Assembly: GCF_001305295.1 (NCBI RefSeq)
Contig: NZ_LJSI01000047.1
Location: 1-64,000, forward strand
Length of the DNA: 64,000 nt
Direction: 5' to 3'
Origin: Neptunomonas antarctica
Lineage (GTDB): Bacteria; Pseudomonadota; Gammaproteobacteria; Pseudomonadales; Balneatricaceae
Shown: positions 54,364 through 63,975 of the stretch, one piece after another
Numbering within the stretch: the first letter of the stretch is position 1
Layout: each line of letters begins with the position of its first letter
Translations under genes and position numbers: made by a program
Notes under the pieces: generated by a model
Told to the model about the DNA's origin: nothing
The model's database searches: none
Seen by the model: the letters and a program-made list of their open reading frames with translations, nothing else

Positions 54364-54825
54364 ATGCCATTAACGGACAAAATATCAGTAACCGCTTTAA
54401 GTGTTGAAGATCGGGAACAGTGGCAGAGGCTATATTATGGCTATGCTGATTTTTATCAAGTGCCGATGAATCAAACTATTCTGGATACAGTCTGGTCGTG
54501 GATTTTTGATGATGCTCAAGAATTTTACGCATTGATAGCTAAGGATCATATGGGTAATGCGATTGGTTTCATGCACTATCGTGAAATGCTGTCGCCATTA
54601 CGAGGAGCCGCAGTTGGCTTTCTTGATGATCTTTATGTGGATTCGGTAATTCGGGGAGCAGGAGTGGTGGAGCTGTTGTTTGCTGAATTGAATGAGGCTG
54701 CAAAAGAACGAGGCTGGCCGCTTGTAAGATGGATAACAGCAGAGAATAATTATCGGGCACGGGCTGCGTATGACAAGCTTGCAATAAAAACGCATTGGCA
54801 AACCTATCAGTTAGCCATCGATTGA
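54364..54825 (+). CDS. GNAT-family N-acetyltransferase
   Basis: 153 residues. The acetyl-CoA-binding motif A region is 'FLDDLYVDSVIRGAGVVELL' and the family end 'NNYRARAAYDKLA' is present. Second of a two-gene GNAT unit. Substrate unknown. Confidence 0.87.
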   Translation: MPLTDKISVTALSVEDREQWQRLYYGYADFYQVPMNQTILDTVWSWIFDDAQEFYALIAKDHMGNAIGFMHYREMLSPLRGAAVGFLDDLYVDSVIRGAGVVELLFAELNEAAKERGWPLVRWITAENNYRARAAYDKLAIKTHWQTYQLAID

Positions 54826-54918
54826 TTTTTATAGCTATTCATATATATAGTCTGCCATCACAACACGTCGGGTTGTGATGGCTTTGAATAGTTAAACCTC
54901 AATAGTTAAGGCTAATAG

Positions 54919-55425
54919 TTAAGACCTTTTCAGACTGACGGCTAGCATCACCAGCATCAAAACAACCCAACCAGCAGCTAATACAATAAGACCTTCTGCC
55001 ATGGTTATTTTAAATAACAGTTCCGGTGTGTAACCACAGGCTTCCCACGGTTCAAATACGCTGGGCAACCATTTGTCGAGTGGTAACCATGTAGGAAACC
55101 CGGAGTTGAGTGTACAACTACCTTCAATAAAACCTCGTTCGATACCCAATGTCATATATGTACGCTCAAGCATTCCAGCTGAAGCAGCTAAGCCTGCCAT
55201 GTTTGCGATGATCAAGCCGGTACGTGTGTTGCGAATCATTAAACCGAGAATACTCGTTACTAATAAAGCCAACACCCAGGCGCGGATCTGAACACATAAC
55301 ACACAAGGACCATAATCCAGAACATATTGATAATAGAGGGCAATAGATTCCATGCTAATACAAAGGAGAATCATCGCTACCCAGAAGAAAGGAGAGCGGT
55401 TAATGCCGGAAAGTGTCGAGAACAT
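54919..55425 (-). CDS. dsbB: Disulfide bond formation protein B
   Basis: 168 residues, four transmembrane segments. The first periplasmic loop has the CVLC pair and the second loop a Cys in GSCTLN and another in EACGY. DsbB reoxidises DsbA with quinone as acceptor. Single gene, convergent with the GNAT pair. Confidence 0.94.
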   Translation of the reverse strand: MFSTLSGINRSPFFWVAMILLCISMESIALYYQYVLDYGPCVLCVQIRAWVLALLVTSILGLMIRNTRTGLIIANMAGLAASAGMLERTYMTLGIERGFIEGSCTLNSGFPTWLPLDKWLPSVFEPWEACGYTPELLFKITMAEGLIVLAAGWVVLMLVMLAVSLKRS

Positions 55426-55640
55426 TGAAAAGTGATCCTGTCTAATAAGGCGTATTTATTGAGATGCTCTAAAGCTAAAAAAGTTTAACAGATAAAAGTT
55501 TACCAGATCCAAACTGGCCGAAAGAATATGAAATTCAGTAGCTGCCAGAGGGTACAAGTGGCCAAGTAGAGTCTTAGTGTTTATTGTAGTAAACAAAGGG
55601 TGCGAAAAGAGTGTGTAAAAAAGAAGTTACGATAAGGTAT

Positions 55641-55663
55641 AAAAAGGGCCTCGAAAGGCCCTT
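55641..55663 (-). terminator. Terminator of the DAHP synthase gene
   Basis: On the minus strand AAGGGCC-TTTCGA-GGCCCTT with a TTTTT tail, just after the gene's stop. Confidence 0.88.
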
Positions 55664-55671
55664 GTTAGATC

Positions 55672-56739
55672 TTACCGTTTTGGCAGAACATCTTTTAGTT
55701 TGTTGTGCATATCCAGCAAACATTTTTCGGTCGCAGGCCAGTCAATGCAGGCATCTGTTACCGATACACCGTATTTCAGATCTTCCAGATTTTCAGGAAT
55801 GGACTGGTTACCCCATTCCAGATTGGATTCAATCATCAGGCCAACGATAGATTTGTTGCCTTCAAGGATTTGATTGGCAGCATTGTCTGCAACAAGTGGC
55901 TGCAGTGCTGGATCTTTACTTGAATTTGCATGGCTGCAATCAATCATTATGTTTTTCTGCAGGCCTGATTTGTCCAGAGCCTGTTCACAGATGGAGACGT
56001 TTACCGAATCGTAGTTTGGTTTGCCGCCGCCACCGCGCAGTACAATATGACCGTATTGATTACCTTTAGTGCGGATGATCGCTACCTGTCCATCTGGGTT
56101 GATGCCCAGAAAATTGTGCGGGTGTTGCACCGAGCTCAGTGCGTTAGTTGCTACGGTTAAGTTGCCATCCGTACCGTTTTTAAAACCAACTGTACAAGAC
56201 AAGCCAGAAGACATTTCGCGGTGTGTCTGTGATTCGGTGGTTCGTGCGCCGATGGCAGACCATGCGATAAGATCCTGCATATACTGAGGAGAGATTGGAT
56301 CCAGCGCTTCGGTTGCCAGCGGCAGGCCCATTTCTGAAAGATCAATCAGCAATTTACGGGCAATATGTAAGCCCTCTTCGATTTCAAAAGAGTCGTTCAG
56401 ATAAGGGTCGTTGATCAGGCCTTTCCAGCCAACAGTGGTACGTGGTTTCTCAAAATAAACACGCATAACTACATATATAGAATCTTTAACCTGTTCGGAT
56501 AGTCCTTTGAGACGTTTACCATATTCTAATGCTGCATCAACATCATGTATGGAACACGGGCCAATCACTACAAACAAGCGTTTATCCTTTCCATCAAGTA
56601 TGTCGCGAATGACCTGACGACCTTCCATAACAGTAGTGGCGGCGGCTTCGCTGATCGGTAATTTGCTCTTCAGATCTTCGGGTGTGATCAGGACCGAATG
56701 GGATTCGATATTAAGGTTTTCTACACGGTTATCAGTCAT
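55672..56739 (-). CDS. aroF: 3-deoxy-7-phosphoheptulonate synthase (AroF type)
   Basis: 355 residues, class I DAHP synthase. 'VVIGPCSIHD', 'RVYFEKPRTTVGWKGLINDP' and 'MIDCSHANSSKD' mark the active site. It condenses PEP and erythrose-4-phosphate at the start of the shikimate pathway. The N-terminal 'VLITPEDLKSKLP', 'ATEALDPISPQY' and the absence of AroG-style residues favour the AroF (tyrosine-sensitive) branch over AroG. The feedback ligand is an inference. No TyrR box was found in the 285 bases upstream. Confidence 0.93.
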   Translation of the reverse strand: MTDNRVENLNIESHSVLITPEDLKSKLPISEAAATTVMEGRQVIRDILDGKDKRLFVVIGPCSIHDVDAALEYGKRLKGLSEQVKDSIYVVMRVYFEKPRTTVGWKGLINDPYLNDSFEIEEGLHIARKLLIDLSEMGLPLATEALDPISPQYMQDLIAWSAIGARTTESQTHREMSSGLSCTVGFKNGTDGNLTVATNALSSVQHPHNFLGINPDGQVAIIRTKGNQYGHIVLRGGGGKPNYDSVNVSICEQALDKSGLQKNIMIDCSHANSSKDPALQPLVADNAANQILEGNKSIVGLMIESNLEWGNQSIPENLEDLKYGVSVTDACIDWPATEKCLLDMHNKLKDVLPKR

Positions 56740-57024
56740 GGTACATTTTCCTGAAGAAGTTCAGTACAGACCGGTATCTTGGCCGTACAGCGTAATCATC
56801 TTTTTACCATAAAGTCATGGCTTTTATAAGGGTGTTAGCCACAGAACTTATGCTGACAAGCATAAAGGATATGACGAATAACTAGTGTTACAATAAATTG
56901 TGGTGGGTATGCGCAGTGTTCGCGAAGAGAATAGTTTTATTTATAAATCATTCGGTTAATTAGAACTCAACGCTTCACTTGTAGTCCATAGCTTATCGAA
57001 TATTTATTCAGGAGTGCCTCGCCG

Positions 57025-58923
57025 GTGCCGAGCGTAATAAGAACAACGATTAAAATTATGACAACACTTTGCTTCTTGATCATGAGCTTTTCGGTAGCTC
57101 AGGCAGGTGTGTTTGATAAAATAAGCACCTTTGGTCAGTCAGCAGAGAGCCCATTGCCGGTGGAGAAAGCGTTTGTTTTTGTTCCTGAGGTGAACAGCAA
57201 TGGCGAAGTAATATTACGTTGGGATATTGCTGATCGTTACTATCTATACCGTGATCGTATGAAAATCATACCCTCTGAAACGATAGAAGTTGTTAGCCGT
57301 AGTAACGGAGCAACCGATGCAAAAGATGACCCGTTGTTTGGCAGCGTTGAGGTATTTCATAAGAAAGCTGATATTACTTTGCAGGTACGCAGTGTAACCG
57401 GTTCGGTAGCGAGTGGTTCTTTAGCCATTACCTATCAAGGGTGTTGGGAGGGTGGGATCTGTTACCCGCCAGTCACAACCAGTCTCGCCTTGATCGATAT
57501 GCCTGCGGTGTTAGAAAAGCCAGTTGACGTGTTATCTGCGACTACGAACAAGGCTGTTTCTGAGTCTATCATTTTAAATAATCAACCATCGCTACCCGTT
57601 GCGCCCGTTCTGCTCAGCGAACAGGATCAATTTGCCCGACTCATTTCGGGTGATAGCTTATGGCTAACACTGGGCGCTTTTTTTCTCGCGGGTTTAGCCT
57701 TGTCTTTGACGCCTTGCGTATTCCCAATGATTCCTATTATATCCAGTATTATTGCGGGGCATGGACATAAAATAACGACTAAACGAGCAGTTTTTTTGTC
57801 GACGGTTTATGTTCTGGCGGTCTCCGTTACCTATACCGTGGCGGGTGTATTGGCCGGTTTGTTTGGTGAGAACCTCCAGGCTGCTTTTCAGAATTCCTGG
57901 ATTATTGGATTTTTCAGTCTGATATTTGGCTTGTTGGCGCTCTCAATGTTTGGTTTTTACGATCTTCAGTTGCCTAATACATGGCAAAGTAAGCTCAGTA
58001 AATCGAGCCATCATCAGCAGGGCGGTACGGTGGCAGGTGTAGCAATTATGGGTCTGTTATCCGCACTCATTGTTGGACCTTGTATGGCCGCACCATTGGC
58101 AGGTGCTTTGATCTATATCGGTCATACAGGAGATCCTGTTATGGGAGGGCTTGCCTTATTTACTCTCAGTATGGGTATGGGTGTGCCGATTCTGCTGGTA
58201 GGCGCATCGGCTGGTAAGTTGCTACCTAAAGCCGGTTTATGGATGGATGCGATTAAAGCCGGATTTGGTGTGGCGTTGTTACTGATGGCTATCTGGATGT
58301 TGGATCGTGTTGTTTCTATTGAGGTGACGATAGGATTGACCGCCGTTGTCTTGATTATCACCGCTATCTATATGCGTGCAATCGATCCATTACCTAAAGA
58401 TTCCAGAGGGTGGCATAAGCTCTGGAAAGGTGTAGGCATCATGTTTTTGCTCTACGGCGTTGCTTTGTTAATCGGTTTGTTATCGGGCGGTAACAGCTTG
58501 CTCTATCCACTGAAAGGGCTTGCTTCTAACTCCGTTAATGTAGCTCAGGCGCAGGAAATCAGCTTTATAACGGTAACCTCTATCAAGCAGTTAGATCCCG
58601 TATTGCAGGAAGCGAAAAGGGCGGGTAAGCCAGTAATGCTGGATTTCTATGCTGACTGGTGTATCTCTTGTATTGAACTGGAGCACGTAACCTTTGCCGA
58701 TACAGAGGTGCAGCAGGCGCTTTCGCATTTTGTTAGAGTAAAAGTGGATATCACGGCGAACGATAAAGAATCCAAAGCACTGAATAAAGCGTACCAAGTG
58801 ATTGGACCGCCAGCGCTGATCTTTTATAATCAAGCAGGTACGTTGCATCCGGAGTTGACGCTAGTGGGGGTAATAGACCCTAAAGATTTCATTCGTCACT
58901 TGATGCGTGTAAGTGGTACTTAA
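57025..58923 (+). CDS. dsbD: Thiol:disulfide interchange protein DsbD
   Basis: 632 residues. A signal sequence leads to an alpha domain with Cys ~140 and ~146 (GCWEGGIC), then about eight transmembrane segments with LTPCVFPMIPI and VGPCMAAPLAG, then a thioredoxin-like gamma domain with CISC (Cys ~546/549). DsbD brings electrons from cytoplasmic thioredoxin to the periplasm for DsbC, CcmG and others. The GTG at 57025 has AGGAG upstream; an ATG at 57058 is an alternative. A small cytochrome c gene follows. Confidence 0.94.
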   Translation: MPSVIRTTIKIMTTLCFLIMSFSVAQAGVFDKISTFGQSAESPLPVEKAFVFVPEVNSNGEVILRWDIADRYYLYRDRMKIIPSETIEVVSRSNGATDAKDDPLFGSVEVFHKKADITLQVRSVTGSVASGSLAITYQGCWEGGICYPPVTTSLALIDMPAVLEKPVDVLSATTNKAVSESIILNNQPSLPVAPVLLSEQDQFARLISGDSLWLTLGAFFLAGLALSLTPCVFPMIPIISSIIAGHGHKITTKRAVFLSTVYVLAVSVTYTVAGVLAGLFGENLQAAFQNSWIIGFFSLIFGLLALSMFGFYDLQLPNTWQSKLSKSSHHQQGGTVAGVAIMGLLSALIVGPCMAAPLAGALIYIGHTGDPVMGGLALFTLSMGMGVPILLVGASAGKLLPKAGLWMDAIKAGFGVALLLMAIWMLDRVVSIEVTIGLTAVVLIITAIYMRAIDPLPKDSRGWHKLWKGVGIMFLLYGVALLIGLLSGGNSLLYPLKGLASNSVNVAQAQEISFITVTSIKQLDPVLQEAKRAGKPVMLDFYADWCISCIELEHVTFADTEVQQALSHFVRVKVDITANDKESKALNKAYQVIGPPALIFYNQAGTLHPELTLVGVIDPKDFIRHLMRVSGT

Positions 58924-58961
58924 TAATAAAAAAATGGTGATAAACCATAAGGAGGAAAGAG

Positions 58962-59279
58962 ATGAAAAGTAATTTGCTAATGGCTCTTTTGTTGTTAAGT
59001 GTTTCATCGGTGTATGCCGGTGATGCAGAGAACGGTGAACAACTTTATAAAGAAGTTGCATTAGAACGTACGATCCGAGGTGAGCAGTATACCGACGCCA
59101 ATTGTGAAACGTGCCATGAGTCAGCGTTTTACCAGCGTGAAGATCGTAAAGTAACCAGCTATTCAAAGTTGGAAAGTATGGTGGAAGGCTGTAATACCAA
59201 TCTGGATGTTGGCTGGTTTCCGGAAGATGTCAGTGATGTGGCCAAGTATTTGAACCGGGAATACTACAAATTTAAGTAA
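58962..59279 (+). CDS. Small c-type cytochrome
   Basis: 105 residues. Signal peptide (~1-19, VYA-G), then one heme site CETCH and a candidate axial Met in ESMVEGC. A periplasmic single-heme protein like those annotated as cytochrome c class I. AGGAGG precedes the ATG, 38 bases after dsbD, so it may be co-transcribed; dependence on DsbD and CcmG for heme attachment would fit. Confidence 0.85.
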   Translation: MKSNLLMALLLLSVSSVYAGDAENGEQLYKEVALERTIRGEQYTDANCETCHESAFYQREDRKVTSYSKLESMVEGCNTNLDVGWFPEDVSDVAKYLNREYYKFK

Positions 59280-59288
59280 TAATGACAA

Positions 59289-59319
59289 GCGTTGGCCGAT
59301 ATTCGGCCAACGCTTTTTT
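59289..59319 (+). terminator. Terminator after the cytochrome gene
   Basis: A perfect 10-bp stem GCGTTGGCCG/CGGCCAACGC with a short loop and TTTTTT. Confidence 0.93.
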
Positions 59320-59344
59320 ATAAGCACTCGAGAGAATCTACACG

Positions 59345-59842
59345 ATGAAACTTCTATTAACGTCAATCGTGGTCATCTTCTCTGCCATAATTATCTATTT
59401 TTTCGTGTTGGGCTATATTTCAAAAAAAGGCCAGCCGTTAGGGTTGGTTGACTCCAAACTTGCCCCCTGCAGTCAAAAACCTAACTGCGTATGCAGCGAA
59501 TATCCTGCTGATCTGACGCATTATGTCCAACCGCTTGATGTTGTTGTAGATGCGGCAAACGTTAAAAATACCCCCGCGCTGGTTATGGCCACTGTCAAAA
59601 AAGCGGTAATTGAAGCGGGTGGTAAGCTGCAACCTGTATCAACATCAGAGAAAGATTATTATCTGGCCGCCACGTTTAAGTCCTCACTGTTTGGATTTAT
59701 TGATGATGTTGAAATGCGCTTCGATATTGAAGGTCGAAAGCTCCATTTACGATCGGCATCCCGTGTAGGGCGCAGCGATTTTGGTATGAACCGTAAGCGA
59801 ATGAAAAAACTGAGTGAGAGCATTACGCGTCGATTACGCTAA
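59345..59842 (+). CDS. DUF1499 protein
   Basis: 165 residues. An N-terminal hydrophobic anchor (~5-25) precedes a domain with 'CSQKPNCVCSEYP', the DUF1499 cysteine pattern, and 'RKLHLRSASRVGRSDFGMNRKR', also typical. Function unknown; the anchor suggests an envelope location. Confidence 0.85.
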   Translation: MKLLLTSIVVIFSAIIIYFFVLGYISKKGQPLGLVDSKLAPCSQKPNCVCSEYPADLTHYVQPLDVVVDAANVKNTPALVMATVKKAVIEAGGKLQPVSTSEKDYYLAATFKSSLFGFIDDVEMRFDIEGRKLHLRSASRVGRSDFGMNRKRMKKLSESITRRLR

Positions 59843-59885
59843 ATCAGGTATGTTACGAATAACAATTAAGTATTATGGGTTATAT

Positions 59886-60416
59886 ATGATGAAAATATTA
59901 GCGTTTGCTGCCAGTAGTAGTACGCGGTCCATTAATAAAAAATTAGTGACCTACGCGGCAACCTTGCTGGCCGATTCACAGGTAGAGGTGCTGGATTTAA
60001 ATGATTACGAGTTGCCGTTATTTAGTGAAGATAAAGAAATTGAGTTAGGTCAGCCTTCGCTAGCAAAAGACTTTTTGGATAAAATTACTGCCAGTGATGC
60101 CATTCTTATCTCGTTTGCCGAACATAATGGATCTTATAGTGCAGCGTATAAAAATTTATTCGACTGGTGTTCACGCATCAATCCAAAAGTGTTTCAAAAC
60201 AAGCCAATGGTTTTGCTCTCGACCTCTCCGGGTGCCGGAGGGGCTGCTAGTGTGTTAGCGCAGGCGTTAAAGTCCGCGCCATTTTTTGGCGGCGATGTAA
60301 AAGCTAGTTATTCGATGTCTGGTTTTTACGAAAATTTTGATGTTGAGAATGGCCGTATTAAGAATCAGGATATGAATGCATCATTAGTGTCGGCTCTCGG
60401 GCAACTAGCGCAGTAA
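59886..60416 (+). CDS. NADPH-dependent FMN reductase-like protein
   Basis: 176 residues from the ATG at 59886 (a second ATG follows directly). 'ILAFAASSSTRSINKKL' is the FMN-phosphate-binding loop of the flavodoxin-like NAD(P)H-dependent FMN reductases; 'AEHNGSYSAAYKNLFDWCSR' and 'STSPGAGGA' follow. An upstream frame at 59814 would add residues inside the DUF1499 gene. Probably a flavin or quinone reductase; exact substrate unknown. Confidence 0.87.
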   Translation: MMKILAFAASSSTRSINKKLVTYAATLLADSQVEVLDLNDYELPLFSEDKEIELGQPSLAKDFLDKITASDAILISFAEHNGSYSAAYKNLFDWCSRINPKVFQNKPMVLLSTSPGAGGAASVLAQALKSAPFFGGDVKASYSMSGFYENFDVENGRIKNQDMNASLVSALGQLAQ

Positions 60417-60547
60417 GTGAGTGAATATTTATTCTTGACTGCATAGGGCTACACAGCGGCTTGCTTTGCGAAGACTGATAGGCGCAGTGTTGGCGGTGTT
60501 ACTTTAACAATTTACTAAAATAACCACATAGCAATGAGAATTGATTG

Positions 60548-60760
60548 ATGAGAGATGTTGAGATAACGAAAGAGCCTGTTGAACTTTATAAAATTCTGAA
60601 GTTTGAAGGCATTGCTTCTAGTGGCGGTGAGGCAAAAGTGGCTATCGCGGATGGTCAGGTGCGTGTGAATGGTGAAGTAGAAACCAGAAAACGGAAAAAA
60701 ATTGTGTCGGGTGACATTATCGAATGTGGCACGGATAAACTGAAAATAGTACTCAAATAA
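60548..60760 (+). CDS. S4-domain RNA-binding protein (YbcJ-like)
   Basis: 70 residues, one S4 domain: 'LYKILKFEGIASSGGEAK', 'GQVRVNGEVETRKRKKI' and 'SGDIIE'. YbcJ-like proteins bind structured RNA. Start at ATG 60548. It is preceded by 130 bases with no recognised element. Confidence 0.88.
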   Translation: MRDVEITKEPVELYKILKFEGIASSGGEAKVAIADGQVRVNGEVETRKRKKIVSGDIIECGTDKLKIVLK

Positions 60761-60900
60761 GGTGTAATTTGTGCCTTGTTCAGTTCAGTGATAACAAAAT
60801 CATAGAACAGTTGTCCTACTTTTAATGGTCTTACTTTTTTTATTTTCTTGATCATTTCCATTAATAATCAAGTGGCTGCTAATTTTAAGAGAGATCTACT

Positions 60901-61491
60901 ATGAAAAACAAACTGGTATGGCTGTTAATGGCAGGGTTACTGTCTTATGGCACAAATGTAATCGCTGCTAAAACAGTACTAGCTGGCGGTTGTTTCTGGT
61001 GCATGGAATCTGATTTTGAAAAATTAGACGGTGTGACGGGTGTGGTTTCAGGATTTACCGGCGGGACATTAAAAAATCCAACCTACAACGGTAATCATGC
61101 AGGCCATTATGAAGCGGTTGAAATTACCTACGAGCCAGACAAAGTAAGCTACAAAGAGCTGCTGGCGCATTACTGGGTCAATATCGATCCATTTGATCCG
61201 CGAGGTCAGTTTTGTGATAAAGGCCACAGCTACTTAAGTGCGATTTTTGTCGAAAATGATGAAGAAAGAGCGATTGCTGAAGCCTCAAGAAAAGAGGTAG
61301 TAGCAGAGTTTTCGAATGAGAAAGTGATTACGCCTATTTTGGACGCCTCGACTTTCTATCCTATTCAGGGGAATGAAAGCTACCATCAGGATTATTACAA
61401 AAATAATCCTTTGCGTTATAACGCGTATCGATGGAATTGTGGGCGCGATAAACGCCTTGAAGAGATCTGGGGCGAAAGAGCGACACACTGA
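60901..61491 (+). CDS. msrA: Peptide methionine sulfoxide reductase A, exported form
   Basis: 196 residues. A signal peptide (~1-23) precedes the MsrA core with the catalytic GCFWC motif and the 'GGTLKNPTYNGNHAGHYEAV' and 'GHSYLSAIF' segments. It reduces methionine-S-sulfoxide; the signal suggests the periplasm, unlike the usual cytoplasmic MsrA. No msrB is next to it. Confidence 0.92.
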   Translation: MKNKLVWLLMAGLLSYGTNVIAAKTVLAGGCFWCMESDFEKLDGVTGVVSGFTGGTLKNPTYNGNHAGHYEAVEITYEPDKVSYKELLAHYWVNIDPFDPRGQFCDKGHSYLSAIFVENDEERAIAEASRKEVVAEFSNEKVITPILDASTFYPIQGNESYHQDYYKNNPLRYNAYRWNCGRDKRLEEIWGERATH

Positions 61492-61545
61492 CACATTTAT
61501 TACGTTCATATTACACTCACACAAATAAGAAGGCGTTGGCGAAAC

Positions 61546-61932
61546 ATGAAAGGAAGCTGTTTATGCGGAGCTATTGAGTACGCAGCGGATTCATTGGATA
61601 TGCCAATCATTCATTGCCATTGTTCAACCTGTCAGAAAGCGCATGCGGCTCCGTTTGCTGCAACAGCAGGGGTGATGCGTGAGCATTTTCGATGGTTGAA
61701 GGGTGAGTCGTTATTGTCTTCTTTTGAGTCTTCTGCTGGAAAACAGCGCTATTTTTGTTCAGTGTGTGGCACGCATCTGGTCGCAGAAAGAGAGAACCAG
61801 CCGCACGTGATTCTTCGTGTGGCGACCTTAGATAAGGATCCAGGTATTAAACCAGAGGCCCATATTTGGGTGTCGCATGATAAGGCATGGCTGGAATATA
61901 AAGGTATTCCAGCTCATGCAGAAGGGCGCTAA
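61546..61932 (+). CDS. GFA-family (CENP-V) protein
   Basis: 128 residues. Zinc-binding CLCGAIEY, CHCSTCQKAH and CSVCGTH motifs are the GFA/CENP-V pattern (glutathione-dependent formaldehyde-activating family). The name's enzyme activity is doubtful for most members. Separate gene after msrA. Confidence 0.9.
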   Translation: MKGSCLCGAIEYAADSLDMPIIHCHCSTCQKAHAAPFAATAGVMREHFRWLKGESLLSSFESSAGKQRYFCSVCGTHLVAERENQPHVILRVATLDKDPGIKPEAHIWVSHDKAWLEYKGIPAHAEGR

Positions 61933-61978
61933 TAGCAGGCGGCTGCATAATCGCTCGATAACATAGGCCGTAGAACTG

Positions 61979-62878
61979 CTAATCAGTCAGCGTATTATTC
62001 TGGTAATCTTCTATGGCCTGCTCTACTTCTTCCATGGTGTTCATGACAAAAGGCCCATATTGAGCAATGGGTTCACCAATTGCTTTGCCTGCAATCAGCA
62101 ATAATCTGGCGGGTTGATCGGTTGCATCCGCTGAGTTGATTGAGTCAGCTGCAGAGCCAGTTGAATGAATAGTTACCTGGTCACCCGCACCTAATACGGC
62201 GGCCACATTATCTGCCAGAATTGAATCACCTATCTTTGCACCGCCCTCAAATAGATAGATAAAAGCACTTAACGTATCTGAGACAGGTAGTGTCAGTACT
62301 TTACCCGCAGGTATCTGGATGTCCAGATAGATAGGAGCAACGCTGCCTCCGGCAATAGGTCCGGTAGCTTGCTGGCCTTCTAGTTCACATTCACCGGCAA
62401 TCACTTTGATAATGCAGCCATTGCTCAGTGTTATGACAGGAACTTCTTCCGGTTCTATATTCTGATAGGCCGCCGGTTTCATTTTTTCGTTGGCGGGCAG
62501 ATTTATCCATAACTGGAACCCCCGCATCAGACCTTCGGCCATTTTTGGGCGCTCTTCATGTATAACCCCGCGCCCTGCTGTCATCCACTGTACGCCGCCT
62601 GAGCGTAAATCGCCTTCATTGCCCATATGGTCCCGATGCAGCATGTGGCCATCCAGCATATAGGTCACCGTTTCGAAGCCGCGATGTGGGTGTGGGGGGA
62701 AACCGCCAATGTAGTCATCAGGATTAATAGATGAAAAAGCATCTAGCATTAAAAAAGGATCAATCCGTGTTGCCGGATTGCGGCCCAGACTACGTTTCAA
62801 TTTCACACCGGCACCGTCCTGGCTATTCACCGCTGGGATGAGGCGGGCAATGTTTCTTTCTTTCTGTGATGTGTTCAC
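61979..62878 (-). CDS. Pirin-family protein
   Basis: 299 residues, bicupin. 'GFPPHPHRGFETVTYMLDG' has the metal His cluster and 'HRDHMGNEGDLRSGGVQWM' follows. Pirins are metal-binding; some are quercetin dioxygenases, some regulators. Its ATG overlaps the stop of the GST-type gene as ATGA, so the two form one operon. Confidence 0.93.
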   Translation of the reverse strand: MNTSQKERNIARLIPAVNSQDGAGVKLKRSLGRNPATRIDPFLMLDAFSSINPDDYIGGFPPHPHRGFETVTYMLDGHMLHRDHMGNEGDLRSGGVQWMTAGRGVIHEERPKMAEGLMRGFQLWINLPANEKMKPAAYQNIEPEEVPVITLSNGCIIKVIAGECELEGQQATGPIAGGSVAPIYLDIQIPAGKVLTLPVSDTLSAFIYLFEGGAKIGDSILADNVAAVLGAGDQVTIHSTGSAADSINSADATDQPARLLLIAGKAIGEPIAQYGPFVMNTMEEVEQAIEDYQNNTLTD

Positions 62879-63822
62879 AATTTATCTCTCCCATGTATTT
62901 TATTAAGATCAAATTCTGGCCCCGTCGGAATAATACCCGTTGGATTTATCATGGTGTGGCTGCAAAAATAGTGCTGCTTTATGTGATCAAGGTTGACGGT
63001 TGCGGCAACGCCGTCTTGCTGATAAATATCTCTGAGATAGCCCGCGAGTGCTGGATAATCTGCGATACGTTTATGGTCACATTTAAAGTGGCTGACATAG
63101 ACAGGATCGAAGCGTATCAGTGTGGTGAAAAGGCGTATGTCGGCTTCGGTTAAATCTTTGCCCTGCAAATATCGCTGCTTCGTAAGACGTTCTTCTAAGG
63201 TATCTAAAGACGTAAAAAGTGCTGTAACAGCTTTGTCATAAGCGGTCTGTGTGGTGGCAAATCCAGCCTTATAAACACCATTGTTAACAGTGTCGTAAAT
63301 CCATCTATTAAGCTCGTCTATTTCTTGGCGTAAGGCGAGTGGATAATAATCAGCGTCGTTGGCGCCAACATCATTAAACGCAGTGTTGAATAGACGGATA
63401 ATGTCAGCTGATTCATTATTAACAATGCATTGTTGTTGCTTATCCCACAAAACCGGCACGGTCACTCTGCCTGTGTAGTCAGGCTGGTTATGACGGTAGA
63501 CCTGATAGAGATAATCCGTTCCTTGCTGTGAATCGCTATCAGATCCGAATGACCAGCCATTTTCCAGCATAAGGGGGTCAACAACATCCACCGTTATTAA
63601 GCTCTCGAGGCCTTTAAGTGCCCGCATGATTAAAGTGCGATGTGCCCAAGGGCAGGCAAGAGACACATAAAGGTGATAACGCCCGGCTTCTGCAGGAAAA
63701 TCAGAAGAGCCGTCGGCTGTGATCCTGTTCCGGAACTGCGATTCATTGCGGATAAACTCGCCGTTATGTGTTTTGGTGTCATACCACTGATCGTGCCATT
63801 CACCGTTAATCAACAGTCCCAT
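62875..63822 (-). CDS. Glutathionyl-hydroquinone reductase-type GST
   Basis: 315 residues. The catalytic Cys lies in SLACPWAHRT; 'GLESLITVDVVDPLM', 'VPVLWDKQQQCIVNNESADI' and the C-terminal 'YFCSHTMINPTGIIPTGP' are the YqjG/PcpF-type signature. It reduces glutathionyl-hydroquinones. It precedes and is coupled to the pirin gene; quinone detoxification is a shared theme. Confidence 0.93.
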   Translation of the reverse strand: MGLLINGEWHDQWYDTKTHNGEFIRNESQFRNRITADGSSDFPAEAGRYHLYVSLACPWAHRTLIMRALKGLESLITVDVVDPLMLENGWSFGSDSDSQQGTDYLYQVYRHNQPDYTGRVTVPVLWDKQQQCIVNNESADIIRLFNTAFNDVGANDADYYPLALRQEIDELNRWIYDTVNNGVYKAGFATTQTAYDKAVTALFTSLDTLEERLTKQRYLQGKDLTEADIRLFTTLIRFDPVYVSHFKCDHKRIADYPALAGYLRDIYQQDGVAATVNLDHIKQHYFCSHTMINPTGIIPTGPEFDLNKIHGRDKL

Positions 63823-63860
63823 TACTTTTCTCCCGGTTGTTTCTCATTATGCTTTATGTG

Positions 63861-63912
63861 ATTTAATTAAAGAGTTGAATTAAAGAGTTGAATTAAAGAG
63901 TTGAATTAAAGA
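63861..63912. repeat. 13-base tandem repeat
   Basis: One diverged unit (ATTTAATTAAAGA) and three exact copies of GTTGAATTAAAGA run head to tail upstream of the GST-type gene. Confidence 0.9.
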
Positions 63913-63975
63913 GGCAGCAATCTGAGTTTTGGTATTTGCCAGTTTAATTAACAGTGGCAGCAATCTGAGTTTTGG
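63913..63975. repeat. 20-base direct repeat at the window end
   Basis: GGCAGCAATCTGAGTTTTGG occurs at 63913-63932 and again at 63956-63975, 43 bases apart, straight after the 13-base repeats. The window end cuts off what may be a longer array. Confidence 0.85.

Noticed and set aside
63861-63975. Terminal repeats as a CRISPR array
   Set aside because: Units are 13 bases and contiguous; the 20-base pair has one spacer only and no cas gene is near.
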